Part shown: positions 6,590 to 13,217 of the stretch, in pieces
Position numbering within the stretch: the stretch's first letter is position 1
How the letters are laid out: each line of letters starts with the position of its first letter
Assembly (NCBI GenBank): GCA_904501815.1
Contig: CAJGCN010000011.1
Coordinates: 1-17,295, forward strand
From: an uncultured Clostridia bacterium
Lineage (GTDB): Bacteria > Bacillota > Clostridia > Christensenellales > Borkfalkiaceae
Direction: 5' to 3'
Length of the DNA stretch: 17,295 bases
The notes under the pieces: generated by a model
Database searches by the model: none
Told to the model about the DNA's origin: nothing
What the model saw: only the letters and a program-made list of their open reading frames with translations
Translations under genes and position numbers: made by a program

Positions 6590-7090
6590 TTAAATAAATA
6601 AAATTTCCGAAGAATGTAGTTTTTTAAAATATTTCACGGTATACGCCGTTCCGCCGGTATCTTGTTTTAAGTAAGCAATCATTTGTTGACAGCGTTCCAC
6701 CATAAACCGATTACGGTTTTGTAAACAACCTTTATAATAACGCTCTGAAAGCAAAATTTGTTCGTCGGCTTTTTTTAAAATATCGGAATATCTTTGTTTA
6801 TCCGTTTGAGAATATCCTTTTTCCTGACCGTAGTAAGGAATACAAGCTATAAGTTTTAGATGCGGAAATTCTTTTTTAAGTTCCAAAACACATTCCGCGC
6901 TAAGCAAGTCAAACCCTTTCGCCACGCCGTTATAGAAAGTATGAACGCCTTTTTCAATTTGTAAGAGAATAGCTTTTTGTATTTTATCTTTTAAATCTTT
7001 ATCGTAAAGTTCTCTATGCCCTGTGAACACGCACGCGTATTCGTTAGGATTTGAAGGTTGTATACATAATTGTTGATTTATAAGTTCCAT
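6590..7090 (-). CDS. SLOG (YpsA/DUF1273-like) family protein
   Basis: This is a 166-aa Rossmann-like protein of the SLOG superfamily, whose members are thought to bind nucleotides or nucleotide-derived ligands. The exact ligand is unknown. Visible family marks: FTGHREL (22-28, first strand and loop), NGVAKGFDLLSAE (54-66, the glycine-rich ligand loop and acidic residues), IPYYGQ, ADEQILLSERYYKGCLQNRNRFMVE (108-132), and the GGTAYTVKYF end (146-155). The ATG at 7090 is only 7 nt from a perfect TATAAT and has no Shine-Dalgarno, so the mRNA is probably leaderless. Transcription runs toward oriC, and no terminator is visible after the stop codon. YpsA in Bacillus is tied to cell division; transfer of that role here is speculative. 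Confidence 0.85.
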   Translation of the reverse strand: MELINQQLCIQPSNPNEYACVFTGHRELYDKDLKDKIQKAILLQIEKGVHTFYNGVAKGFDLLSAECVLELKKEFPHLKLIACIPYYGQEKGYSQTDKQRYSDILKKADEQILLSERYYKGCLQNRNRFMVERCQQMIAYLKQDTGGTAYTVKYFKKLHSSEILFI

Positions 7091-7097
7091 ACGTTTT

Positions 7098-7125
7098 ATT
7101 ATACCATATTTTTCCCGTTTGTCAA
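7098..7125 (-). promoter_or_regulatory. Consensus promoter of the SLOG gene
   Basis: On the minus strand, TTGACA (7125-7120), a 16-bp spacer and TATAAT (7103-7098) match both consensus hexamers exactly, and TATGG before the -10 adds an extended -10. Only seven bases (AAAACGT) separate the -10 from the ATG at 7090, so the start point falls on or beside the start codon. Confidence 0.88.
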
Positions 7126-7173
7126 GACCAAACTGACAAGGATTAAAAAATAGTTAAAGAGAAACTCCCTAAT

Positions 7174-7446
7174 AAGGGTCAAGGGGATAATCCCCTTGCG
7201 GATTGTAAAGGCAGAGCCTTTACGCCCCTTTGGCAAAAGTCGCCGTTAGGCGAAATATAGTACCCTGAATAGGAAAACGCAGTTTTCCGTCTTTTCGCCC
7301 TTTGGGCGATTGTGCAATCAAAGATTGCAAGATAGCGCAACCATAGGTTGCTTTACTTAGGCATAGATATGCGGGGTTTCACTCCTGCACCCCACAAGGA
7401 GCAATGCGCCTTGACCCTTGTAATGGAGACTTCCTGACAAAGTCAT
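7174..7446 (+). repeat. Mosaic hairpin repeat, copy R4 (between rqcH and the SLOG gene), most complete example
   Basis: Modules in order are the terminal motif AAGGGTCAAGGGG (7174-7186), CAAGGGGATAATCCCCTTG (7180-7198), GTAAAGGCAGAGCCTTTAC (7205-7223), a TCGCC/GGCGA hairpin (about 7240-7253), GGAAAACGCAGTTTTCC (7272-7288), TCGCCCTTTGGGCGA (7295-7309), TGCAATCAAAGATTGCA (7313-7329), GCAACCATAGGTTGC (7337-7351), GCGGGGTTTCACTCCTGC (7371-7388), CAAGGAGCAATGCGCCTTG (7395-7413) with CCTTGACCCTT, and GACTTCCTGACAAAGTC (7428-7444). It ends 5 nt from the rqcH stop codon. Most stems enclose exactly three bases. Confidence 0.9.
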
Positions 7447-7449
7447 ATC

Positions 7450-9186
7450 TTAAACAAGATATTCTTTATGAGCGTGGGGGGTGGCGAGTGCGGTTTTATA
7501 ATCGGTGTAGACTACGAACCCCGCTTTGGATTTATTCGGTTTTTTAATGAATTTTTTTAGACAGTAATCAACGGGGATTTTGTCGCCTGACCTGCCGTTG
7601 GAATAGTACGCGCAAATTTCCGAAGCGAATTTAATCACGGAGTCGGGCACGGTTTTGCCTTGCGTTTGAATAATTACGTGCGAAGAATGGTATTTTTGCG
7701 TGTGTAGCCATAAATCGTTAGGGTCGGATACTTTTAAAAGACGGTCGTTTTGTAAGTTATTCCGACCTGCATAAATCTGAAACCCGTCGTATACGAAACT
7801 ACGGAAAGGGATTTCGGCTTTCTTTCTGCCGTCTTTTTTCTCAGGCGGGAGTTTTAATAACCCCGCTAACGCAAGTTCCGTTTGAATTTCTGAAAAATCT
7901 TCGTCCGTTTCCGCTACGGAAATGCAAGTTAAAACGCTTTCAATATAAGCTAATTCGTTTCGTTCGGTTTGTAAACGGGGTTGTAAAATTTCTTTCGCGC
8001 GTTTTTGTTTTGCGTAGAGTTTAAAATATTTTTGCGCGTTCTTAGCAGGCGTAAGTTGATCGTCGAGTGGGATTTTGATAGTTTCGTTATTTTCCGAATA
8101 CCAGTTTTCCAGCTCTATATACCGCATACCTTTTTCTAATCGGTATAAGTTTGCCGTTAAAAGCTCGCCTTTGATTTTATTTTCTTCCGCGCCTTCTGCT
8201 TCTTTGAGTTTTTCCAGCGTTTCTTTCACGTGTTTTTCTAATTTCTTTTTCTGCGCTCTCGCCGCGCTTTCTAATTTCCGTTTTTTTCCTTCAAAACTAT
8301 TTTTATTTTCTTTAACCGTATAAAATTCGTCTTCCGCTTGCATTAACGAAGGCTTTCTACGCCCGCCTTTTACGTAGAAATCAAAATAATCAATAGGCTT
8401 TTCCGTTTCGTCGAATACTAAGCACGGACAAGACGGGTAATTCTCGCAAAAATCTAAAAGAAAGGGGGGCAGGGTTGAGATGAACGAGTTTTTAATAGCA
8501 AACTCGTCGGTAAAAATCCCTTGTGTTTCCAAGAAAATTCCCACCGCTTCGCGGGCAGTAGACGGGGCAAATCCCGAAAGGTTTTCAAAAATAAACTGCC
8601 CTAACGCCTGTTTATCTGAGTTTTCCCGCGTTTGAAAAAACGCCGACAATCTGTCTTGAACGCCTTTCGTGTTAAAAGGCGAAATTTTATCCTGTGGAGC
8701 GGGGTATTCGTAGTTTGCGCCCGCAAACAAAACCCTGCGTAAATCTGTTTCCAAAGAAGTCGTTTTCAGCGCGCCTAAAATGATATTTTTTTCGGTGAGA
8801 ATAATATTCGAATATTTCCCCATCAATTCGCAATGCAACACCCGTTCGCATTGTGAAAAATCCCCTACGCAATAAAAAGTAATCTCGATAATCCGTTCAA
8901 ACTCGTGCTGTACGACGGACGTAATTTGCGCGCCCTGCAAATGCTTTCTAAGTAGCATACAAAAATTCGGCGCTTTAAGAGCGGGCGGTTTTTCCGTTTC
9001 CGAAACGCAAACTCTTGCATTCGACGCATTTGCGCTAAAAATCAGTTTAAGAGTGGATTTTCCGGTGTATATAATAAAAGTAAGCTCGTCTTTATCGACT
9101 TGCGAAATACGGTTTACTTTCCCGCCGACGAGAATAGTATTCAGTTCCTTTGCGAGCCTACGGATATGATACGCGTCCTGTGGCAT
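7450..9186 (-). CDS. rqcH: Ribosome-associated quality control protein RqcH (NFACT family)
   Basis: RqcH binds peptidyl-tRNA on obstructed 50S subunits and drives template-free alanine tailing of the stalled peptide. Members are also known as fibronectin-binding-like Fbp/PavA proteins. The chosen ATG (9186) has a strong AAGGAG site; a GTG 17 codons upstream lies inside repeat R5 and is unlikely. The 578-aa protein shows the NFACT-N domain (KAPNFCMLLRKHLQGAQI at 71-88, then FERIIEI), a central helical part, a long charged coiled coil (roughly 290-420), and the NFACT-R domain (DPNDLWLHTQKYHSSHVII, RSGDKIPVDYC). The family Asp-Arg pair appears as E97-R98. The gene is divergent from tig-clpP-clpX. 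Confidence 0.95.
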   Translation of the reverse strand: MPQDAYHIRRLAKELNTILVGGKVNRISQVDKDELTFIIYTGKSTLKLIFSANASNARVCVSETEKPPALKAPNFCMLLRKHLQGAQITSVVQHEFERIIEITFYCVGDFSQCERVLHCELMGKYSNIILTEKNIILGALKTTSLETDLRRVLFAGANYEYPAPQDKISPFNTKGVQDRLSAFFQTRENSDKQALGQFIFENLSGFAPSTAREAVGIFLETQGIFTDEFAIKNSFISTLPPFLLDFCENYPSCPCLVFDETEKPIDYFDFYVKGGRRKPSLMQAEDEFYTVKENKNSFEGKKRKLESAARAQKKKLEKHVKETLEKLKEAEGAEENKIKGELLTANLYRLEKGMRYIELENWYSENNETIKIPLDDQLTPAKNAQKYFKLYAKQKRAKEILQPRLQTERNELAYIESVLTCISVAETDEDFSEIQTELALAGLLKLPPEKKDGRKKAEIPFRSFVYDGFQIYAGRNNLQNDRLLKVSDPNDLWLHTQKYHSSHVIIQTQGKTVPDSVIKFASEICAYYSNGRSGDKIPVDYCLKKFIKKPNKSKAGFVVYTDYKTALATPHAHKEYLV

Positions 9187-9220
9187 AGAGAGTACTCCTT
9201 TTAAAGTTAATGATTTTACG

Positions 9221-9476
9221 AGATTGCCACGCTCCACTTTGTTTCGCTCGCAATGACAAGCACGGGAAGTCCAGAAACTCAGTTTCTGGTGGGGTGCAGG
9301 GGTGAAACCCCCGCATTAACGGACTTATAATAGGAAAGTTTTGCTTTCCGTTTCTCGTGGCATAGCCACGCAATCGCGCAAAGGGCGAAATAGCGCAACC
9401 TACGGTTGCTTTACTTGGGCATATATTCGCGGGGCGTTGCCCCACACCCCACAAGGGACATTGTCCCTTGACCCTT
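9221..9476 (+). repeat. Mosaic hairpin repeat, copy R5 (between rqcH and tig), composite
   Basis: This copy looks like two partial units joined in opposite polarity. The first part has the single arm of the long palindrome (9221-9257), then CCAGAAACTCAGTTTCTGG and GGGGTGAAACCCCC in reverse polarity. The second part has GGAAAGTTTTGCTTTCC, CGTGGCATAGCCACG, a CGCGCAAAGGGCG hairpin with one mismatch, GCAACCTACGGTTGC, GGGGCGTTGCCCC, CAAGGGACATTGTCCCTTG (9452-9470) and CCCTTGACCCTT (9465-9476) in forward polarity. It starts only 35 bp from the rqcH start codon, so the rqcH promoter must overlap it. Positions 9477-9584 are A/T-rich and hold nothing I recognise. Confidence 0.85.
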
Positions 9477-9584
9477 GCATAAGGGGGAAAATTGCCTTTT
9501 TTTAGGAAATTTTTCAGAGTTTATATAAATTATAGCGTAAATTTCAAAATTTGTAAACAAAAACGCTTTCTTTTCTTTGATAAA

Positions 9585-9595
9585 TATGGTAAAAT
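9585..9595 (+). promoter_or_regulatory. Extended -10 promoter of tig-clpP-clpX
   Basis: TATGG followed by TAAAAT (9590-9595) is an extended -10 element and matches the TATGGTANAAT core seen at dnaN and the SLOG gene. No good -35 lies 17 bp upstream (TTTCTT at 9567-9572). Transcription would begin near 9602, giving a leader of about 60 nt with AGGAGA (9648-9653) before tig. Confidence 0.6.
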
Positions 9596-9662
9596 GTAGC
9601 TTACGGAGAGAAATTTTCCGAAAAAGTTTAAAAAGTAAATTATATTCAGGAGAACGAATACT

Positions 9663-10967
9663 ATGAAGTACACCACCAAAGCGGCGGAAAAAAGCGCCGT
9701 TAAAATCACCATCAAGTTCGACGGCGAAGAATGGAAAGCAGCTTTAACCAAAGCTTACACCCAAAATAAACATAAATTTGCCGTCAACGGGTTCCGTAAA
9801 GGCAAAGCGCCTAAGAACGTTATCGAACATGCATACGGCAAAGGCGTGTTCTACGAAGACGCGCTTAACCTTTTGTTTAACGAAAACTACGGAAAAATTC
9901 TCGATAAGGAAGAAAAGAAGTTCACCGTAGTCGGCGAACCCGAACTTTCCGTCGATAAGCTCGAAGAAGACGGCGTCACGCTCGTTGCAGTCGTGCCCGT
10001 AAAGCCCGAAGTGAAAATTTCGTCCTATAAAGGTATGAAAATTCAGCAATTTGCGTATACTGTTAAGGACGAAGAAATTGATGCAGAAGTTTCGCGCGTT
10101 CTTGAAAGAAACGCAAGAAAGGTTGCCGTTGAAGGCAGAGCTGCGCAAAACGGCGATATCGCGAATATCGATTTCGTCGGCACGGTTGACGGCGTGAAGT
10201 TCGACGGCGGCGAAGCGCAAGGCTTTGATTTAACGCTCGGTAGCGGACAGTTTATTCCCGGCTTTGAAGATCAAGTTGTGGGAATGAACGTCGGCGAAGA
10301 AAAGGACGTAAACGTCACGTTCCCCGAAAACTATCAAGCTGCGGAACTTAAAGGTAAGGCGGCGGTGTTCGCGGTGAAACTTAACTCTTTGCAATCAAAG
10401 GAATTGCCTGAACTTACCGACGAATTCATCAAGGACGCAACGGGTAGCGAAACGGTTGAAGAATATAAGGCTAAAACCAAAGAACGCTTGGAAAAGCAAG
10501 CGGAACGCAGAGCGAACGACGCGACGGAAAACAGTATTTTAGACGCGATTGCGGAAAATACCGAAGTGGTAATTCCCCAAGCAATGATCGATAGAGAAAT
10601 TGACGGGCTCGTGCAAAAGTTTGAATATCAGCTTATGTATCAAGGCTTGAAACTCCAAGAATATTTGGATTTCTTGAAGATGACGATGGCAGATTTCAGA
10701 AAGCAGTATGAAGAACAGGCTACGAAGAACGTCAAGAGCCAGTTGATTATTTCCGAAATTATCAAAGCGGAAGCAATCGAAGCGACCGAAGAAGAAGTAG
10801 ACGCAAAGGTTGCAGAACAAGCAGCTTCGGTGGAAAAATCTTTCGAAGACTACAAAAAGGGTATGGACCCCCGTCAGTTCGATTATATCCGTAGCGATAT
10901 CGTCATCACCAAGCTCTTCGATTTCTTAAAGGCAAATAACGAAATGTACGTGGAGGAATCCAAATAA
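9663..10967 (+). CDS. tig: Trigger factor, ribosome-associated chaperone and peptidyl-prolyl isomerase
   Basis: Trigger factor docks at the ribosomal exit tunnel and shields nascent chains. The protein has 434 aa, typical. Seen: the N-terminal ribosome-docking loop GFRKGKAP (43-50), the FKBP-type isomerase domain (about 155-245, with GDIANIDFVGTVDG, SGQFIPGFEDQVVGMNVGE and VTFPENYQ), and a long helical C-terminal chaperone domain with the family's LPELTDEFIKD linker. The ATG start has AGGAGA nine bases upstream. The stop codon overlaps the clpP start (TAATG), so tig and clpP are translationally coupled. Confidence 0.97.
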   Translation: MKYTTKAAEKSAVKITIKFDGEEWKAALTKAYTQNKHKFAVNGFRKGKAPKNVIEHAYGKGVFYEDALNLLFNENYGKILDKEEKKFTVVGEPELSVDKLEEDGVTLVAVVPVKPEVKISSYKGMKIQQFAYTVKDEEIDAEVSRVLERNARKVAVEGRAAQNGDIANIDFVGTVDGVKFDGGEAQGFDLTLGSGQFIPGFEDQVVGMNVGEEKDVNVTFPENYQAAELKGKAAVFAVKLNSLQSKELPELTDEFIKDATGSETVEEYKAKTKERLEKQAERRANDATENSILDAIAENTEVVIPQAMIDREIDGLVQKFEYQLMYQGLKLQEYLDFLKMTMADFRKQYEEQATKNVKSQLIISEIIKAEAIEATEEEVDAKVAEQAASVEKSFEDYKKGMDPRQFDYIRSDIVITKLFDFLKANNEMYVEESK

Positions 10968-11560
10968 TGGAAGAAAGAAACGTTCTCGTCCCCTACGTGG
11001 TAGAACGTACGTCAACGGGCGAACGCTCGTATGATTTGTATTCCCGTTTATTAGAAGACAGAATTATCTTTTTAAGCGGTGAAATCAACGACGCGGTCGC
11101 AAATACCGTCGTGGCGCAGTTGATCTATCTCGAAGGCAAAGACCCGACCAAAGACATCAATTTATATATTAACTCTCCCGGCGGGTCGGTGACGGCAGGT
11201 ATGGCGATTTACGACACGATGAACTATATCAAGTGCGACGTGTCTACAATCTGTATCGGGCTTGCCGCGAGTATGGGCGCGTTCCTTTTGTCGAGCGGTG
11301 CGCGTGGAAAACGCTACGCGCTTCCTAACTCGGAAATTATGATCCATCAGCCCTTAGGTGGCGCACAGGGGCAAGCGAGCGATATCAAAATTCAAGCGGA
11401 GCATATTTTGCGAACGAAGGCAAAAATGAACCGTATCCTTTCCGAAAACACGGGCAGAGACCTTGCCACTATCGAACGCGATACCGACAGAGATAATTAT
11501 ATGTCTGCGGAAGAAGCGAGAATCTACGGATTGATTGATAGAGTATTCGTGAGAAGATAA
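10967..11560 (+). CDS. clpP: ATP-dependent Clp protease proteolytic subunit
   Basis: ClpP is the serine peptidase that forms the tetradecameric barrel and works with ClpX and other AAA+ unfoldases. The 197-aa protein carries the full catalytic triad: Ser102 in GLAASMGAFLL, His127 in MIHQPLGG, and Asp176 in RDTDRDNYMSAEE. The N-terminal MEERNVLVPYVVERTSTGER is a normal axial-loop region with no sign of a long propeptide. The GGSVTAGMAIYDTM segment that lines the active site is intact. The start overlaps the tig stop by one base and is preceded by GGAGG (10952-10956). Confidence 0.97.
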   Translation: MEERNVLVPYVVERTSTGERSYDLYSRLLEDRIIFLSGEINDAVANTVVAQLIYLEGKDPTKDINLYINSPGGSVTAGMAIYDTMNYIKCDVSTICIGLAASMGAFLLSSGARGKRYALPNSEIMIHQPLGGAQGQASDIKIQAEHILRTKAKMNRILSENTGRDLATIERDTDRDNYMSAEEARIYGLIDRVFVRR

Positions 11561-11566
11561 TTTGAA

Positions 11567-11596
11567 AGCGCGCAAAGCCATTTCGCTTTGCGCGCT
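11567..11596 (+). promoter_or_regulatory. Perfect 12-bp hairpin between clpP and clpX
   Basis: AGCGCGCAAAGC (11567-11578) pairs perfectly with GCTTTGCGCGCT (11585-11596) around a 6-nt loop, beginning 6 nt after the clpP stop and ending 27 nt before the clpX start. It is GC-rich but not followed by a T run. It is therefore more likely an mRNA processing or stability element than a full terminator, though partial termination cannot be excluded. Confidence 0.75.
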
Positions 11597-11623
11597 ATAT
11601 TTAGAGTAGGAGAAATAAAAATA

Positions 11624-12865
11624 ATGGCAAACAACGAACAGCAATGCTCTTTTTGCGGTAAACCAAAATCTCGGACGAAAAGCTTAATTGCAGGCCCTGA
11701 CGGCGTGTTTATCTGCGACGAGTGCGTGGAAATCTGTCAGTCTATGATAGAAGAAATGAAGGAAACCCCTTCTGCGGAAACGGAAGTACCTTTGAAAAAA
11801 CCCGCCGAACTCAAAGACGAGCTCGATAAATATATCGTAGGTCAAGACAAAGCGAAACGCGTTTTGTCCGTTGCGGTGTATAATCATTATAAGCGTATTA
11901 ACGCGCTTAAAGGCAAAATGAAAAAAGACGACGACGGCGTTGAAATCGAAAAGAGCAACGTGCTTTTATTAGGCCCTACGGGTAGCGGAAAAACCTTGCT
12001 TGCAAGAACGCTTGCAAAAATTTTAAACGTACCGTTTGCAACGGCGGACGCCACCACGCTCACCGAAGCGGGCTACGTTGGCGAAGACGTAGAAAATATC
12101 CTTTTAAAGCTCATTCAAAACGCCGATTACGACGTAGAACGCGCGCAACGCGGGATTATCTATATCGACGAAATTGATAAAATTTCCAGAAAAAGCGAAA
12201 ACGTATCTATCACGCGCGACGTATCGGGCGAAGGCGTACAGCAAGCGCTTTTAAAGATTATCGAAAGCACGGTGGCGAGCGTACCCCCGCAAGGCGGAAG
12301 AAAGCACCCGAACCAAGAATTTTTACGCATTGACACGACGAATATTTTATTTATTTGTGGCGGTGCGTTCGTGGGCTTAGACAAAATCGTTTCGTCGAGA
12401 AAAGACGATACGACGCTCGGTTTCGGCGGAAAAGTCAAGCTTGGCGCAAACGAAGCGGATTACTCGGTATTAGACGACGTAAAGCCCCAAGATTTAACGA
12501 AATTCGGGCTTATTCCTGAATTTGTAGGCAGACTTCCTATCGTGGTAAATCTCGACCCGCTCGGGGAAGACGCGCTCGTGAAGATTTTAACCGAGCCGAA
12601 AAACGCGATTATTAAACAATATCAAAAGCTTATCGGCTTTGACGGGGTAAAATTAACAGTCGAAGACGAAGCGGTGCGCGAGATTGCGCAAACGGCAATC
12701 CGTTTAAAGACGGGCGCGCGTGGTCTTCGCACGATCATTGAAGGGGTAATGACGGAAGTGATGTATAAAATCCCTTCGGAAGATAACGTTGAAGAAGTAA
12801 TCGTGACGAAAGAATGTTTAACGGACGGCAAATCCCCCACTATCGTCTATCGCCAAACCGCATAA
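11624..12865 (+). CDS. clpX: ATP-dependent Clp protease ATP-binding subunit ClpX
   Basis: ClpX is the hexameric AAA+ unfoldase that feeds substrates into ClpP. The ATG at 11624 follows AGGAGA with a 10-nt spacer; a longer frame from 11588 begins inside the upstream hairpin and is unlikely. The 413-aa protein has the N-terminal zinc-binding domain (Cys8, Cys11, Cys31, Cys34), Walker A GPTGSGKT (117-124), pore loop GYVG (150-153), Walker B IIYIDE (178-183), and the ClpP-docking loop as LGF (265-267). The C-terminal small domain has the sensor-2 LKTGARGLRTI. Repeat R6 begins 20 nt after its stop, followed by a terminator. Confidence 0.97.
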   Translation: MANNEQQCSFCGKPKSRTKSLIAGPDGVFICDECVEICQSMIEEMKETPSAETEVPLKKPAELKDELDKYIVGQDKAKRVLSVAVYNHYKRINALKGKMKKDDDGVEIEKSNVLLLGPTGSGKTLLARTLAKILNVPFATADATTLTEAGYVGEDVENILLKLIQNADYDVERAQRGIIYIDEIDKISRKSENVSITRDVSGEGVQQALLKIIESTVASVPPQGGRKHPNQEFLRIDTTNILFICGGAFVGLDKIVSSRKDDTTLGFGGKVKLGANEADYSVLDDVKPQDLTKFGLIPEFVGRLPIVVNLDPLGEDALVKILTEPKNAIIKQYQKLIGFDGVKLTVEDEAVREIAQTAIRLKTGARGLRTIIEGVMTEVMYKIPSEDNVEEVIVTKECLTDGKSPTIVYRQTA

Positions 12866-12885
12866 AAGGCTCGAAATCACAGGAT

Positions 12886-13153
12886 AAGGGTCAAGGGGCT
12901 GACTTCGTCAGGAAGTCCAGAAACTCAGTTTCTGGTCGGGTGCAGGGGTGAAACCCCGCAGTATCGGATTTAATTAAGCAACCGCAGGTTGCGCTATTTT
13001 CGCCCTTTGGGCGATTGCGTGGCAAAGCCACGAGAAACGGAAAACTACGTTTTCCTATTAAGGGTACTTTATTTCGCCTAACGGCGACTTTTGCCAAAGG
13101 GGCGTAAAGGCTCTGCCTTTACAATCCGCAAGGGACAATGTCCCTTGACCCTT
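12886..13153 (-). repeat. Mosaic hairpin repeat, copy R6 (downstream of clpX), with both terminal motifs
   Basis: This copy is bounded by AAGGGTCAAGGGG (12886-12898) and CCCTTGACCCTT (13142-13153), which are inverted repeats. Plus-strand order is a GACTTC/GAAGTC hairpin, CCAGAAACTCAGTTTCTGG, GGGGTGAAACCCC, GCAACCGCAGGTTGC, TCGCCCTTTGGGCGA, CGTGGCAAAGCCACG, GGAAAACTACGTTTTCC, TCGCCTAACGGCGA, GTAAAGGCTCTGCCTTTAC and CAAGGGACAATGTCCCTTG (13129-13147). Its polarity is opposite to R4. Apparent small reading frames on either strand of this region come from the repeat and are not credible genes. Confidence 0.9.
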
Positions 13154-13169
13154 AACCTTATACTAAAAC

Positions 13170-13197
13170 AAAAAAGTGGCTAAACCGCCACTTTTTT
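13170..13197. terminator. Bidirectional intrinsic terminator between clpX and the DUF1292-like gene
   Basis: A run of six A (13170-13175), stem GTGGC, loop TAAACC, stem GCCAC and six T (13192-13197) make a stem of up to 11 bp with T tracts on both strands. It serves the converging clpX and DUF1292-like transcripts. It is the only canonical intrinsic terminator I can see in the window. Confidence 0.88.
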
Positions 13198-13217
13198 CGT
13201 TTATGTACTTTTGTCGA

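Noticed and set aside
9158..9454. Minus-strand reading frame of 98 residues over R5
   Set aside because: It is translated repeat sequence (including the common LRAKQSGAWQSR string from the GATTGCC palindrome) and overlaps the start of rqcH in another frame.
9485..9520. Inverted repeat AAATTGCCT/AGGAAATTT before the tig promoter
   Set aside because: It has a mismatch, a T-only loop and is entirely A/T-rich, so chance pairing is likely.
12891..13097. Minus-strand reading frame beginning MAKVAVRRN, with a similar one at 17061-17249
   Set aside because: Both lie wholly inside repeat copies R6 and R7 and share sequence only because the repeat is shared. They have no ribosome binding site and no recognisable domain.
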